From assembly GCA_031266855.1 (NCBI GenBank), contig JAISAF010000387.1, forward strand, positions 1 to 7,668: a stretch of DNA of 7,668 bases. The letters are read 5' to 3'. The position numbers were made by a program, and so were the translations under genes. The stretch comes from Spirochaetales bacterium. GTDB taxonomy: Bacteria > Spirochaetota > Spirochaetia > DTKZ01. Below, in pieces: positions 1 through 4,950 of the stretch; positions within the stretch are counted from its first letter, which is position 1; each line of letters opens with the position of its first letter. The notes under the pieces are model-generated. The model had not been told where the DNA came from. It saw only the letters and a list, made by a program, of their open reading frames with translations, and searched no databases.

Positions 1-20
1 CATACACAGTGCCGCTGTCC

Positions 21-145
21 GCCGCTGGTGCGCGCGCAATGGGATTGCAGCGGAAAGCCCACAGGAAAGCGCATGGGCGCTTTCCGAGGACTTGGAGCGG
101 AAAGCCCGGTTTTTGGGCCGTCCGGGGACGGCCCAAAAATGCGCC
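21..145 (+). repeat. Modular palindromic repeat, family A, copy 1
   Basis: Constant blocks shared with the copies at 2113-2234 (inverted) and 5774-5960: GCCGCTGG near 21, GGATTGCAGCGGAAAGCC at 42-59, CCGAGGACTTGGAGCGG at 84-100, and the right end AATGCGCC. Two variable perfect stems are inserted. The first is GGAAAGCGC 64-72 with its complement 77-85 and a 4-base loop. The second has 14-bp arms at 110-123 and 126-139 with a 2-base loop, starting in T5 and ending in A5. No protein is supported here; open frames across it are by-products of the repeat. Confidence 0.85.
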
Positions 146-183
146 TGAAGACAGTCGCTTTCCGATAAGAAATTTATTGTAGT

Positions 184-240
184 GGCCGCTGGCGCGGCCC
201 CGGAATGCGCCCAAAATTCTATGCCCGGCTTTCCGCGGTC
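184..240. repeat. Mosaic fragment of family A repeat
   Basis: It contains a small GC hairpin (GGCCGC 184-189 with GCGGCC 194-199), the family A right-end block AATGCGCCC at 204-212 followed by AAAATTCT, and then GGCTTTCCGC, the inverse of the block GCGGAAAGCC. The order and orientation differ from complete copies, so it looks like a rearranged remnant. The 13-mer at 193-205 recurs at 2353-2365. It directly precedes the chemoreceptor promoter. Confidence 0.5.
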
Positions 241-270
241 TTGGCAGAATGTCTGCCGGTACGATATAAT
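241..270 (+). promoter_or_regulatory. Sigma70-type promoter of the chemoreceptor gene
   Basis: TTGGCA (241-246, five of six consensus positions), an 18-base spacer, then a perfect TATAAT (265-270). Predicted start of transcription is near 277, giving a leader of about 55 bases to the ATG at 332. The promoter lies downstream of the in-frame GTG at 182, which argues against that distant start. The -35 overlaps a small inverted repeat (GGCAGA 243-248, TCTGCC 252-257). Confidence 0.75.
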
Positions 271-331
271 TACTCCGCTTCGCGTAAGGTGGCGGGCCTG
301 TATGTTCTCTAAAATGAGCAAGGGAGTTATG

Positions 332-2101
332 ATGAAAAGCCTGCGAACAACTTTTTTCCTGTTATTTGTGGGACTCAGCGTATTGGTTTCGTTTGGCGTT
401 GGGACAACTATATACCTGCGTTATACGCACTACATCGAGACAAGTTATACGGATACCCTGAAACATGTCGCGGCCAGTATTGACAGGACCTACCCTGTCC
501 TTCGCGATATAGACGCTTTACTGAGCGAGGGGGAACTCCGCTCGGAGGTTTATTTCGGCCTTCTGCACCGCATGGGCGCCATAAGCGACGAGTTTGGATT
601 TGCGTATATTTATTATACCAGGAAGGATGGGGATGAGTTTCATTTTATTTTTGATACCGATGATTTGAGCATGGAAGGCTCCGCTGAATTTGATGAGGTG
701 TGGCTGGAACCATATAGCGATGCCCCGGATGAGTTAGGCGAAGCCTGGGAATCGGGAGAACCCCGGTTTACGGCGGAACCCTACACCGATGAATATGGTA
801 CGTTTATTTCAATATTTTATCCGGTACTGGACGGGGAAAAAGTTTTTGGGGTTATTGGCATTGATTACGACATTAGCACGGTTCAGGCCATGGAATGGGA
901 GGCGTTTCGGAATCTGGCTGTCGCGCTCATTGTGGTTATTTTTATTGCGGGCCTTCTGTCTATCAAAGTTGCCTCCTCTTTAAGCAATCCGATAAACCAG
1001 GTAGCGCGGGCTGCCAGTACCCTGGCGGATATGCAGCTGGATCTTGATTTGCCCACAGGACGCCGGGACGAGATCGGAAAACTTCAGGGCGCCTTGCATT
1101 TCATCCGCACCAAGCTGAAAAAAACCATGGAAGATATCAATAACGAGCATTTAGGGCAGAAAAACATCAGCGGAAATTTGAGAAATTCCATTCGGGATTC
1201 CTCTGAAGGACTGGGGGTTATAACCAGTAATATGGAAGAGGTGCAGGCAAAGGCCGGTGTACAAATGGAATCGGTTACAAATACCGCCGTCTCGCTGGAA
1301 GGTATTATACGCCATATTCATTCCCTTGACGAGGCGGTTGACACTCAGGCCCGGCACATCGAAAGTTCCTCGGATTCAATAGAAAAAATGGTGCATAACA
1401 TTGATTCGGTGCGTGAAGTTGTGCGGCATACCGGTCAGAGCGCGAAGAACTTAGGCGATGCTTCCGAAGCGGGCAGGATGAAACTGGACGACCTCGGTGG
1501 GGAATTGAAGCACATCGCGGAGCAGTCGGCTTTTCTTGAGGAGACGAACGCGACACTTTCGCGTATCGCCGCGCAGACGAATATCCTGGCTATGAATGCC
1601 GCGATAGAGGCCGCCCACGCGGGAGAAGCGGGCAGGGGCTTTGCCGTTGTTGCCGGAGAGGTGCGTAAACTCGCGGAGTCCGCAAACAAGGAATCGAAAA
1701 GTATTTCCGACGAAATCAAAAAAATGAAAAATGTTATTACGAAAATTGAGCAGGTCTCCGGCGAGACAATACAAACGATGAATATGATGTTTGCGGAAGT
1801 AACGGACATGCGCACAGCGTTTGCGTCGGTAAACGAGGCTGTTGAAAGCCAGGCCGAAAAGGGAACCCTGGTGCTGCGGACTCTGGAAACGATCCGGGGA
1901 ACCACCGAACAGGTGCGTACTGGTTCCGATGAAATACAGAAGGAAAGCGGCATAATCTATAAAACGGTTGAGGATTTGAAAAGTATATCCGCGGATTTGA
2001 ACGAAAGCGTTCTGGATGTTCAGCGGGCCTGCAAGGATATTGCCGGCGCCCTTTCCACGGCTCAGACGACCGCCGAAGGCAGATATTTGTCTGTGCCATA
2101 G
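332..2101 (+). CDS. Methyl-accepting chemotaxis protein with extracytoplasmic Cache-like sensor
   Basis: A transmembrane chemoreceptor expected to signal to CheA/CheW and flagellar motors. From the chosen start it is 589 residues: first membrane segment about 7-29; extracytoplasmic sensor about 30-193, Cache-like by its motifs (FGFAYIYYT, FISIFYPVLDG, VFGVIGIDYD); second membrane segment about 194-216; HAMP linker about 213-265; signalling coiled coil about 300-575. The invariant hairpin tip is clear at about 411-450 (RIAAQTNILAMNAAIEAAHA, then GEAGRGFAVVAGEVRKLAE). There is no C-terminal CheR-docking pentapeptide. Start choice: AGGGAG at 321-326 lies 5 bases before the ATG at 332. In-frame ATGs at 329, 314 and 302 are alternatives, while the GTG at 182 lies upstream of the promoter. 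The ligand cannot be told from sequence; Cache receptors bind small metabolites. It appears monocistronic, with no adjacent che genes. Confidence 0.95.
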   Translation: MKSLRTTFFLLFVGLSVLVSFGVGTTIYLRYTHYIETSYTDTLKHVAASIDRTYPVLRDIDALLSEGELRSEVYFGLLHRMGAISDEFGFAYIYYTRKDGDEFHFIFDTDDLSMEGSAEFDEVWLEPYSDAPDELGEAWESGEPRFTAEPYTDEYGTFISIFYPVLDGEKVFGVIGIDYDISTVQAMEWEAFRNLAVALIVVIFIAGLLSIKVASSLSNPINQVARAASTLADMQLDLDLPTGRRDEIGKLQGALHFIRTKLKKTMEDINNEHLGQKNISGNLRNSIRDSSEGLGVITSNMEEVQAKAGVQMESVTNTAVSLEGIIRHIHSLDEAVDTQARHIESSSDSIEKMVHNIDSVREVVRHTGQSAKNLGDASEAGRMKLDDLGGELKHIAEQSAFLEETNATLSRIAAQTNILAMNAAIEAAHAGEAGRGFAVVAGEVRKLAESANKESKSISDEIKKMKNVITKIEQVSGETIQTMNMMFAEVTDMRTAFASVNEAVESQAEKGTLVLRTLETIRGTTEQVRTGSDEIQKESGIIYKTVEDLKSISADLNESVLDVQRACKDIAGALSTAQTTAEGRYLSVP

Positions 2102-2112
2102 GAGAATCCTTT

Positions 2113-2234
2113 GGGCGCGTTTTTTGCCCGTGGAAACCACGGGCAAAAAACCGGGCTTTCCGCTGCAAGTCCTCGGAATTGCCAATGCAATTCCTGTGGG
2201 CTTTCCGCTTCAATCCCTCGCGCCGCCCAGCGGC
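2113..2234 (-). repeat. Modular palindromic repeat, family A, copy 2 (inverted)
   Basis: Same constant blocks as copies 1 and 3, but on the minus strand: GGGCGC..., GGCTTTCCGC, GTCCTCGG, CCTGTGGGCTTTCCGC and CAGCGGC. The variable stems differ from the other copies yet remain perfect. One has 14-bp arms at 2120-2133 and 2137-2150 with loop AAA. The other has GGAATTGC at 2175-2182 and GCAATTCC at 2187-2194 with loop CAAT. It begins 11 bases after the chemoreceptor stop codon. Confidence 0.85.
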
Positions 2235-2243
2235 AGCAGCGGG

Positions 2244-2268
2244 ATTGTTTATGCTTCGGATAAACAAT
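2244..2268. repeat. Hairpin attached to family A copy 2
   Basis: ATTGTTTAT (2244-2252) and its complement ATAAACAAT (2260-2268) around a 7-base loop. It sits just outside the constant block CAGCGGC and has no sequence counterpart beside the other two copies. Confidence 0.7.
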
Positions 2269-2284
2269 ACCGCCGGCCCGCAAG

Positions 2285-2318
2285 TTATGCGCAATTTGCC
2301 TTAGCAAATTGCGCATAA
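2285..2318. repeat. Perfect 15-bp hairpin
   Basis: Arms 2285-2299 (TTATGCGCAATTTGC) and 2304-2318, loop CTTA. It sits at the position where copy 3 carries its 24-base palindrome (5747-5770). No T run follows, so it is not a standard terminator. Confidence 0.85.
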
Positions 2319-2373
2319 TGGATTTCAGTACACGCGGACGACCCAAAAACGCCGCGGCCCCGGAACTGACACA

Positions 2374-2394
2374 GGCAATTCTTGCCGGTTTTTT
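2374..2394 (+). terminator. Weak intrinsic terminator candidate
   Basis: GGCAA, loop TTC, TTGCC (2374-2386), then GG and six T (2389-2394). The stem is only 5 bp, so efficiency is doubtful. It is the first structure after the chemoreceptor gene with T-run polarity correct for the + strand. Confidence 0.35.
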
Positions 2395-2405
2395 AAAATT
2401 ACCGC

Positions 2406-2434
2406 TTGACATTTTTCCGAAACTGTGTTTTACT
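2406..2434 (+). promoter_or_regulatory. Promoter candidate about 370 bases upstream of the lipoprotein
   Basis: A perfect TTGACA (2406-2411), a 17-base spacer, then TTTACT (2429-2434, four of six). If it serves the lipoprotein gene, the leader would be about 360 bases. No better promoter was found close to the gene. Confidence 0.4.
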
Positions 2435-2533
2435 TGCGCCGGGATAACACAAAATGAGTATTTTCGATGTTTTTACAGTTTCAACTCATCTTGCGCATAA
2501 CGCGCGTGTAACTCCTTATGCTATAAGTATTTA

Positions 2534-2543
2534 CCCCCCCCCC
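2534..2543. repeat. Homopolymer run of ten C
   Basis: Ten consecutive C on the + strand, immediately before ATATTAT (a TATTAT at 2545-2550 would fit a -10 element). Such runs are prone to slippage. See findings for the possible link to phase variation. Confidence 0.9.
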
Positions 2544-2787
2544 ATATTATACACACCACTCACTTATAAATAAAAACAAAAAAGATAAATCTTTTCTTTT
2601 CAAAAATTCTTTTCCCGCGCGTTTATATTCTCTAAAACGTTTACGCTTTCCCCTGTACTGTACGCGCCGTTTTGTAAACGGCCCGTAAAAGTTTTCTCTT
2701 TTTGATTTTCTTTTCCGTAAAAAAAATTACGCTTCGTCTCAATAAAAAAAGGAATACTGTCAGTAGGCCGGGGCGGAGCTTTTTAAA

Positions 2788-2793
2788 AAGGAG
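2788..2793 (+). promoter_or_regulatory. Ribosome binding site of the lipoprotein gene
   Basis: AAGGAG, 8 bases before the ATG at 2802. Part of it belongs to the short palindrome CTTTTTAAAAAG (2779-2790), which could partly mask it. Confidence 0.8.
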
Positions 2794-2801
2794 TATGTTA
2801 C

Positions 2802-3422
2802 ATGAAAAAGAATTATACGATAGTTGTTGCCGCCATCGCGGCATTGATAGTGTTATGCGCTTTCTGGAGTTGCGATTCCGGTGGTGACGATGACTCGCCC
2901 CCGGGGGATTTGCAGGTCTCAGCAGGAGAGCAGGTATACAATAAGGACGGCACCGAGTATAAGCCCGGCTCAGTGCAAACAGTGCGGACAACTTCCGAGA
3001 GGACCGGCGCCAGCTATGCCGCTTTGACTATCGGCAGTATCGACGCTGACGGAAAACTTACCCTGAACCTGCCCGTCTTTACTCAATGGGGTGAGATTGG
3101 TGGAGGAACAGTCACGGACCTTACAGCGGATCCTCCTGATGTAAAGGCTGTTGTAGTGGATAATTTCGTGGTTGCCGGCAAGGAATTCCAAAACAGAAAA
3201 AACCCCGGGGGGAGGGTAATAAACTATACATACGCGGATAGAGACGCTCATATATATGGACAATCGGCTCACGAAGAGGGCGGACAGCAGGAGTTTAATC
3301 TGATTTTAAAAAAAGGGTGGAATTCGACAATTGTCTATTTCCCTCCAGATTTTCCCGTTTCTAACTCAACAGTAGTGACCGGCAGTCCCGGCGACGGGTA
3401 CAGATGGGAGTTGAAGGATTAA
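2802..3422 (+). CDS. Predicted lipoprotein of unknown function
   Basis: A 206-residue protein with a type II signal peptide: basic N-terminus (MKK), hydrophobic core about 5-21, and a probable lipidated cysteine at 24 (FWSC). The -3 position is relaxed, as is common in spirochaetes. The cysteine is followed by DSGGDDD, an acidic linker. The mature part has a repeated beta-rich style (GKLTLNLPVF near 84-93, EFNLILKKGWNSTIVYF near 164-180, PGDGYRWEL near 196-204) that recalls small surface lipoproteins numerous in treponemes; this is from memory. It probably resides in the outer membrane or faces the periplasm. No enzyme motif is visible. The start is set by AAGGAG 8 bases upstream. It stands alone between long non-coding stretches. 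Confidence 0.85.
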   Translation: MKKNYTIVVAAIAALIVLCAFWSCDSGGDDDSPPGDLQVSAGEQVYNKDGTEYKPGSVQTVRTTSERTGASYAALTIGSIDADGKLTLNLPVFTQWGEIGGGTVTDLTADPPDVKAVVVDNFVVAGKEFQNRKNPGGRVINYTYADRDAHIYGQSAHEEGGQQEFNLILKKGWNSTIVYFPPDFPVSNSTVVTGSPGDGYRWELKD

Positions 3423-3441
3423 CGGCGGCGGGGAAGCAGGC

Positions 3442-3476
3442 CACGGAAATAATTGCCAGCGGCAATTATTTCCGTG
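3442..3476. repeat. Perfect 16-bp hairpin after the lipoprotein gene
   Basis: CACGGAAATAATTGCC (3442-3457), loop AGC, complementary arm 3461-3476, starting 19 bases after the stop codon. No T run follows. It contains the AATTGCC core found in many stems of this window. It could protect the 3' end of the mRNA or be a repeat element. Confidence 0.8.
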
Positions 3477-3490
3477 CGTATAACTAGGCG

Positions 3491-3607
3491 GCCCGGCGGC
3501 AGCCGGGCTTGGTTTCAGCCCGAAGAGGCGCCTCGCGCCGTGGAGTGGGGGGAGCGGGAGACCCCGCAGGAGCCGAAGGCGACGAGGAGGCTCCCGCTTG
3601 GGGGGAG
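3491..3607. repeat. GC-rich structured repeat resembling a Bacillaceae intergenic repeat
   Basis: Stems: GCCCGGC 3491-3497 with GCCGGGC 3502-3508; AGCGGGAG 3553-3560 with CTCCCGCT 3591-3598, enclosing ACCCCGCAGGAGC and GACGAGGAGG; and inner GCC-GAA-GGC. TGGGGGGAG occurs directly repeated at 3546-3554 and 3599-3607. The core closely resembles a short intergenic repeat I recall from Bacillus and Geobacillus genomes. The 60-residue open frame through it has no coding character. The remaining bases up to 3666 show nothing identifiable. Confidence 0.5.
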
Positions 3608-3698
3608 TCGCGTAAGAGGCGCTGACACTTCATAGCGTATCAGGATTCACTTTTGAAAAGCGGGTACTCCCCCTCCTCCTTTTCTTTTTTCCTGATTC

Positions 3699-3726
3699 TT
3701 GAAATTCGCGGGAATATATGTACAAT
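3699..3726 (+). promoter_or_regulatory. Sigma70-type promoter of the 3790 gene
   Basis: TTGAAA (3699-3704), a 16-base spacer, then TACAAT (3721-3726); each hexamer matches five of six positions. Transcription would begin near 3733, after the in-frame ATG at 3718, which moves the likely translation start to 3790. A 27-base all-pyrimidine tract (3667-3693) lies just upstream. Confidence 0.7.
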
Positions 3727-3774
3727 GAAAAATATGAAACACTGCTGGTTCAAAGGAAAATTGGGATCAGATTT

Positions 3775-3780
3775 GAGGAG
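3775..3780 (+). promoter_or_regulatory. Ribosome binding site deciding the start at 3790
   Basis: GAGGAG with a 9-base spacing to ATG 3790. The upstream ATG at 3718 has no comparable site and precedes the predicted transcript start. Confidence 0.75.
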
Positions 3781-3789
3781 TATAATTTC

Positions 3790-4374
3790 ATGACGTATAT
3801 TAAATCTGCGATGGAGATCGCGCTGGAAAAAACAAACGATATTAAGAGCGACCGGGCGGCTCTTGCGGCGGCGGCGGAGAAGGAAGAGGGGAAGAAACTT
3901 GCTTCCGCGTTTTTTCGGGATCCGGGGATGGACCTTGCGGGGATGCTGAAAAGTCTGCCGAAGGAAAAAATGGCTGCGGTGAAAGAGGGGTTCGCGCAGA
4001 TTATTCTGGCGAATCTGACTTTGCCGCGGGACGAGGCGGATGTGCAAAAACTTGATCCGCTTGCCAGGGCGCTTGATATTCTTACTGGCGGGAAGGCTCA
4101 GATTAAGGTTTTTAAATCCCAGCTTGAGAAATTTTTTAAGCAGTGGCTTGAGGAAAAAAAGAATCTTGGTGAGGCTCTTCGCCAGCAGCTTGGCCCTATG
4201 CTAAAACAGAAAGAGGCTCAGATATCCCAGCAGCTTGGCCGTCCGGTGCGGCTTGATCCGCGTACCGATCCTGATTACCTGAACGCTTATAATAAAAATA
4301 TGGGGCATCTGGAAACCCGGTATGCGGGTATCCTTGCGCAGGCAAAAGAGGATATTGCGGCGATGCTTGGATAG
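3790..4374 (+). CDS. Uncharacterised helical spirochaetal protein
   Basis: A 194-residue protein with no signal peptide or membrane segment, so probably cytoplasmic. It is almost entirely predicted helix and rich in Lys, Glu, Ala, Leu and Gln. An N-terminal helix (IKSAMEIALEKT, about 4-15) is followed by an alanine-rich stretch (about 23-31). A charged, coiled-coil-like C-terminal half (about 105-190) carries LGRPVRLDPRTDPDYL near 149-164. I recognise the general pattern as a conserved spirochaetal family without assigned function, possibly the one Pfam calls DUF6657; this is unchecked memory. No catalytic motif is seen. Promoter and GAGGAG support the start at 3790. Translation from 3718 would add 24 residues and is less likely. 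No intrinsic terminator was found behind it. Confidence 0.85.
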   Translation: MTYIKSAMEIALEKTNDIKSDRAALAAAAEKEEGKKLASAFFRDPGMDLAGMLKSLPKEKMAAVKEGFAQIILANLTLPRDEADVQKLDPLARALDILTGGKAQIKVFKSQLEKFFKQWLEEKKNLGEALRQQLGPMLKQKEAQISQQLGRPVRLDPRTDPDYLNAYNKNMGHLETRYAGILAQAKEDIAAMLG

Positions 4375-4410
4375 TACCGTTGTAAGCACTAAATAACAGG
4401 TTTCAGAGTT

Positions 4411-4494
4411 TTACCGCAAAGTCAAAGACTGGCAAGGTCGAGGAAGCAAAAGGGCGCGGGCGAAGAAGCAAAAGAAGGAAGGGAAAAGTATCAT
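4411..4494 (-). CDS. Possible small hydrophobic peptide (27 aa)
   Basis: On the minus strand a near-perfect Shine-Dalgarno AAAGGAGG (complement of 4501-4508) lies 6 bases before an ATG at 4494, opening a 27-residue frame. Its first 18 residues (MILFPSFFCFFARALLLP) are mostly hydrophobic. A short upstream frame ending in KGGSQ stops with a TGA overlapping this ATG, which would allow translational coupling. No promoter is evident, and the + strand here is a purine-rich low-complexity tract that could produce such a frame by chance. Confidence 0.2.
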   Translation of the reverse strand: MILFPSFFCFFARALLLPRPCQSLTLR

Positions 4495-4587
4495 TGTGAT
4501 CCTCCTTTTATTTCGTGGTTCTTCATAGTGAGGCTTCCGGGCAAAAAGCCCTGATAAGCCCCTGGTATACACGTGGTACGGGCCTGG

Positions 4588-4610
4588 AAAATTGCCTCCG
4601 CCTGGTTCTG
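4588..4610 (+). repeat. Direct repeat, first copy (23 bp)
   Basis: Identical to 4814-4836; contains AATTGCCTCCGCC and CTGGTTCTG. The two copies bracket 203 bases that include the nested inverted-repeat element. Confidence 0.85.
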
Positions 4611-4675
4611 GCCTGTTTTGAAGCTGCAAGCGTAACAGATGGCTGTAATCGTGGTGGCGGCAGCCGGAAATCCGT

Positions 4676-4791
4676 GGGAAGCTCTAAAAACTTTTTGTTG
4701 CTGGTAGTACGCACAGGAAAAAATTGCTGTTTTCACAGCAATTTTTTCCTTTAGAACTGTAAATACCATTTGAAAGTTTTTAGAGCTTCCC
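4676..4791. repeat. 116-bp nested inverted-repeat element
   Basis: Outer perfect 19-bp inverted repeats at 4676-4694 (GGGAAGCTCTAAAAACTTT) and 4773-4791. Inside is a perfect 16-bp hairpin with arms 4715-4730 and 4735-4750 and loop TTTC. The two unpaired spacers (4695-4714 and 4751-4772) are of similar length but not complementary. It has no coding capacity. It could be a miniature mobile element, a structured RNA, or another member of the local palindrome families. Confidence 0.75.
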
Positions 4792-4796
4792 TTATG

Positions 4797-4903
4797 GGCA
4801 ATTTTTCTCCAGAAAAATTGCCTCCGCCTGGTTCTGCGCAGCTAATTGCCAAAGGCAATTAGCTGCCCCGGAATTGCTACGGCAATTCCGAGAACTGGTT
4901 CTG
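4797..4903 (+). repeat. Chain of hairpins, family B, upstream of the rhomboid gene
   Basis: In order: 12-bp arms 4797-4808 and 4811-4822 (loop CC); constant block TCCGCCTGGTTCTG (part of the second direct repeat, 4814-4836); 13-bp arms 4838-4850 and 4854-4866 (loop AAA); GGAATTGC 4870-4877 with GCAATTCC 4882-4889; AGAAC 4891-4895 with GTTCT 4898-4902. CTGGTTCTG appears at 4602-4610, 4828-4836 and 4895-4903. All the longer stems contain AATTGC or its complement. Confidence 0.8.
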
Positions 4904-4915
4904 AGCTGCCGATAC

Positions 4916-4943
4916 TTGACAGTCCCGGTGTTTTGCATACTAT
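4916..4943 (+). promoter_or_regulatory. Consensus promoter of the rhomboid gene
   Basis: A perfect TTGACA (4916-4921), a 16-base spacer, then TACTAT (4938-4943, five of six). Transcription should begin at about 4950, next to the ATG at 4951, predicting a leaderless message. This fits the absence of any Shine-Dalgarno sequence there. Confidence 0.7.
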
Positions 4944-4950
4944 TACTTCT

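Larger units (their letters stand above)
2319..2801. other. AT-rich gap without a gene, upstream of the lipoprotein
   Basis: No coding region is supported on either strand. The stretch turns strongly AT-rich after about 2500, with long A and T runs, one run of ten C (2534-2543), and a 7-bp hairpin (GCCGTTT 2666-2672, AAACGGC 2676-2682). A weak terminator candidate and an orphan promoter candidate are listed separately. The composition differs sharply from the GC-rich repeats on either side. Confidence 0.6.

Noticed and set aside
21..145. CRISPR array or IS element end
   Set aside because: No regularly spaced direct repeats with unique spacers, and no transposase gene anywhere. Repeats are dispersed, in both orientations, and built of palindromes.
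182..331. N-terminal extension of the chemoreceptor from GTG 182
   Set aside because: It runs through repeat DNA and upstream of a strong promoter (241-270). The first membrane segment begins right after ATG 332, which has a suitable Shine-Dalgarno.
2120..2150. Rho-independent terminator of the chemoreceptor gene
   Set aside because: The stem is followed by A6 rather than a T run on both strands, so it lacks terminator polarity.
1435..2185. Long minus-strand open frames under the chemoreceptor gene
   Set aside because: They are shadows of the chemoreceptor reading frame, which has unmistakable family motifs.
3491..3508. tRNA or rRNA fragment in the GC-rich gap
   Set aside because: Stems do not form a cloverleaf, and no T-loop or anticodon arm signature was seen.
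3718..3789. Start of the helical protein at ATG 3718
   Set aside because: The predicted transcript starts near 3733, and GAGGAG is correctly placed only for ATG 3790.
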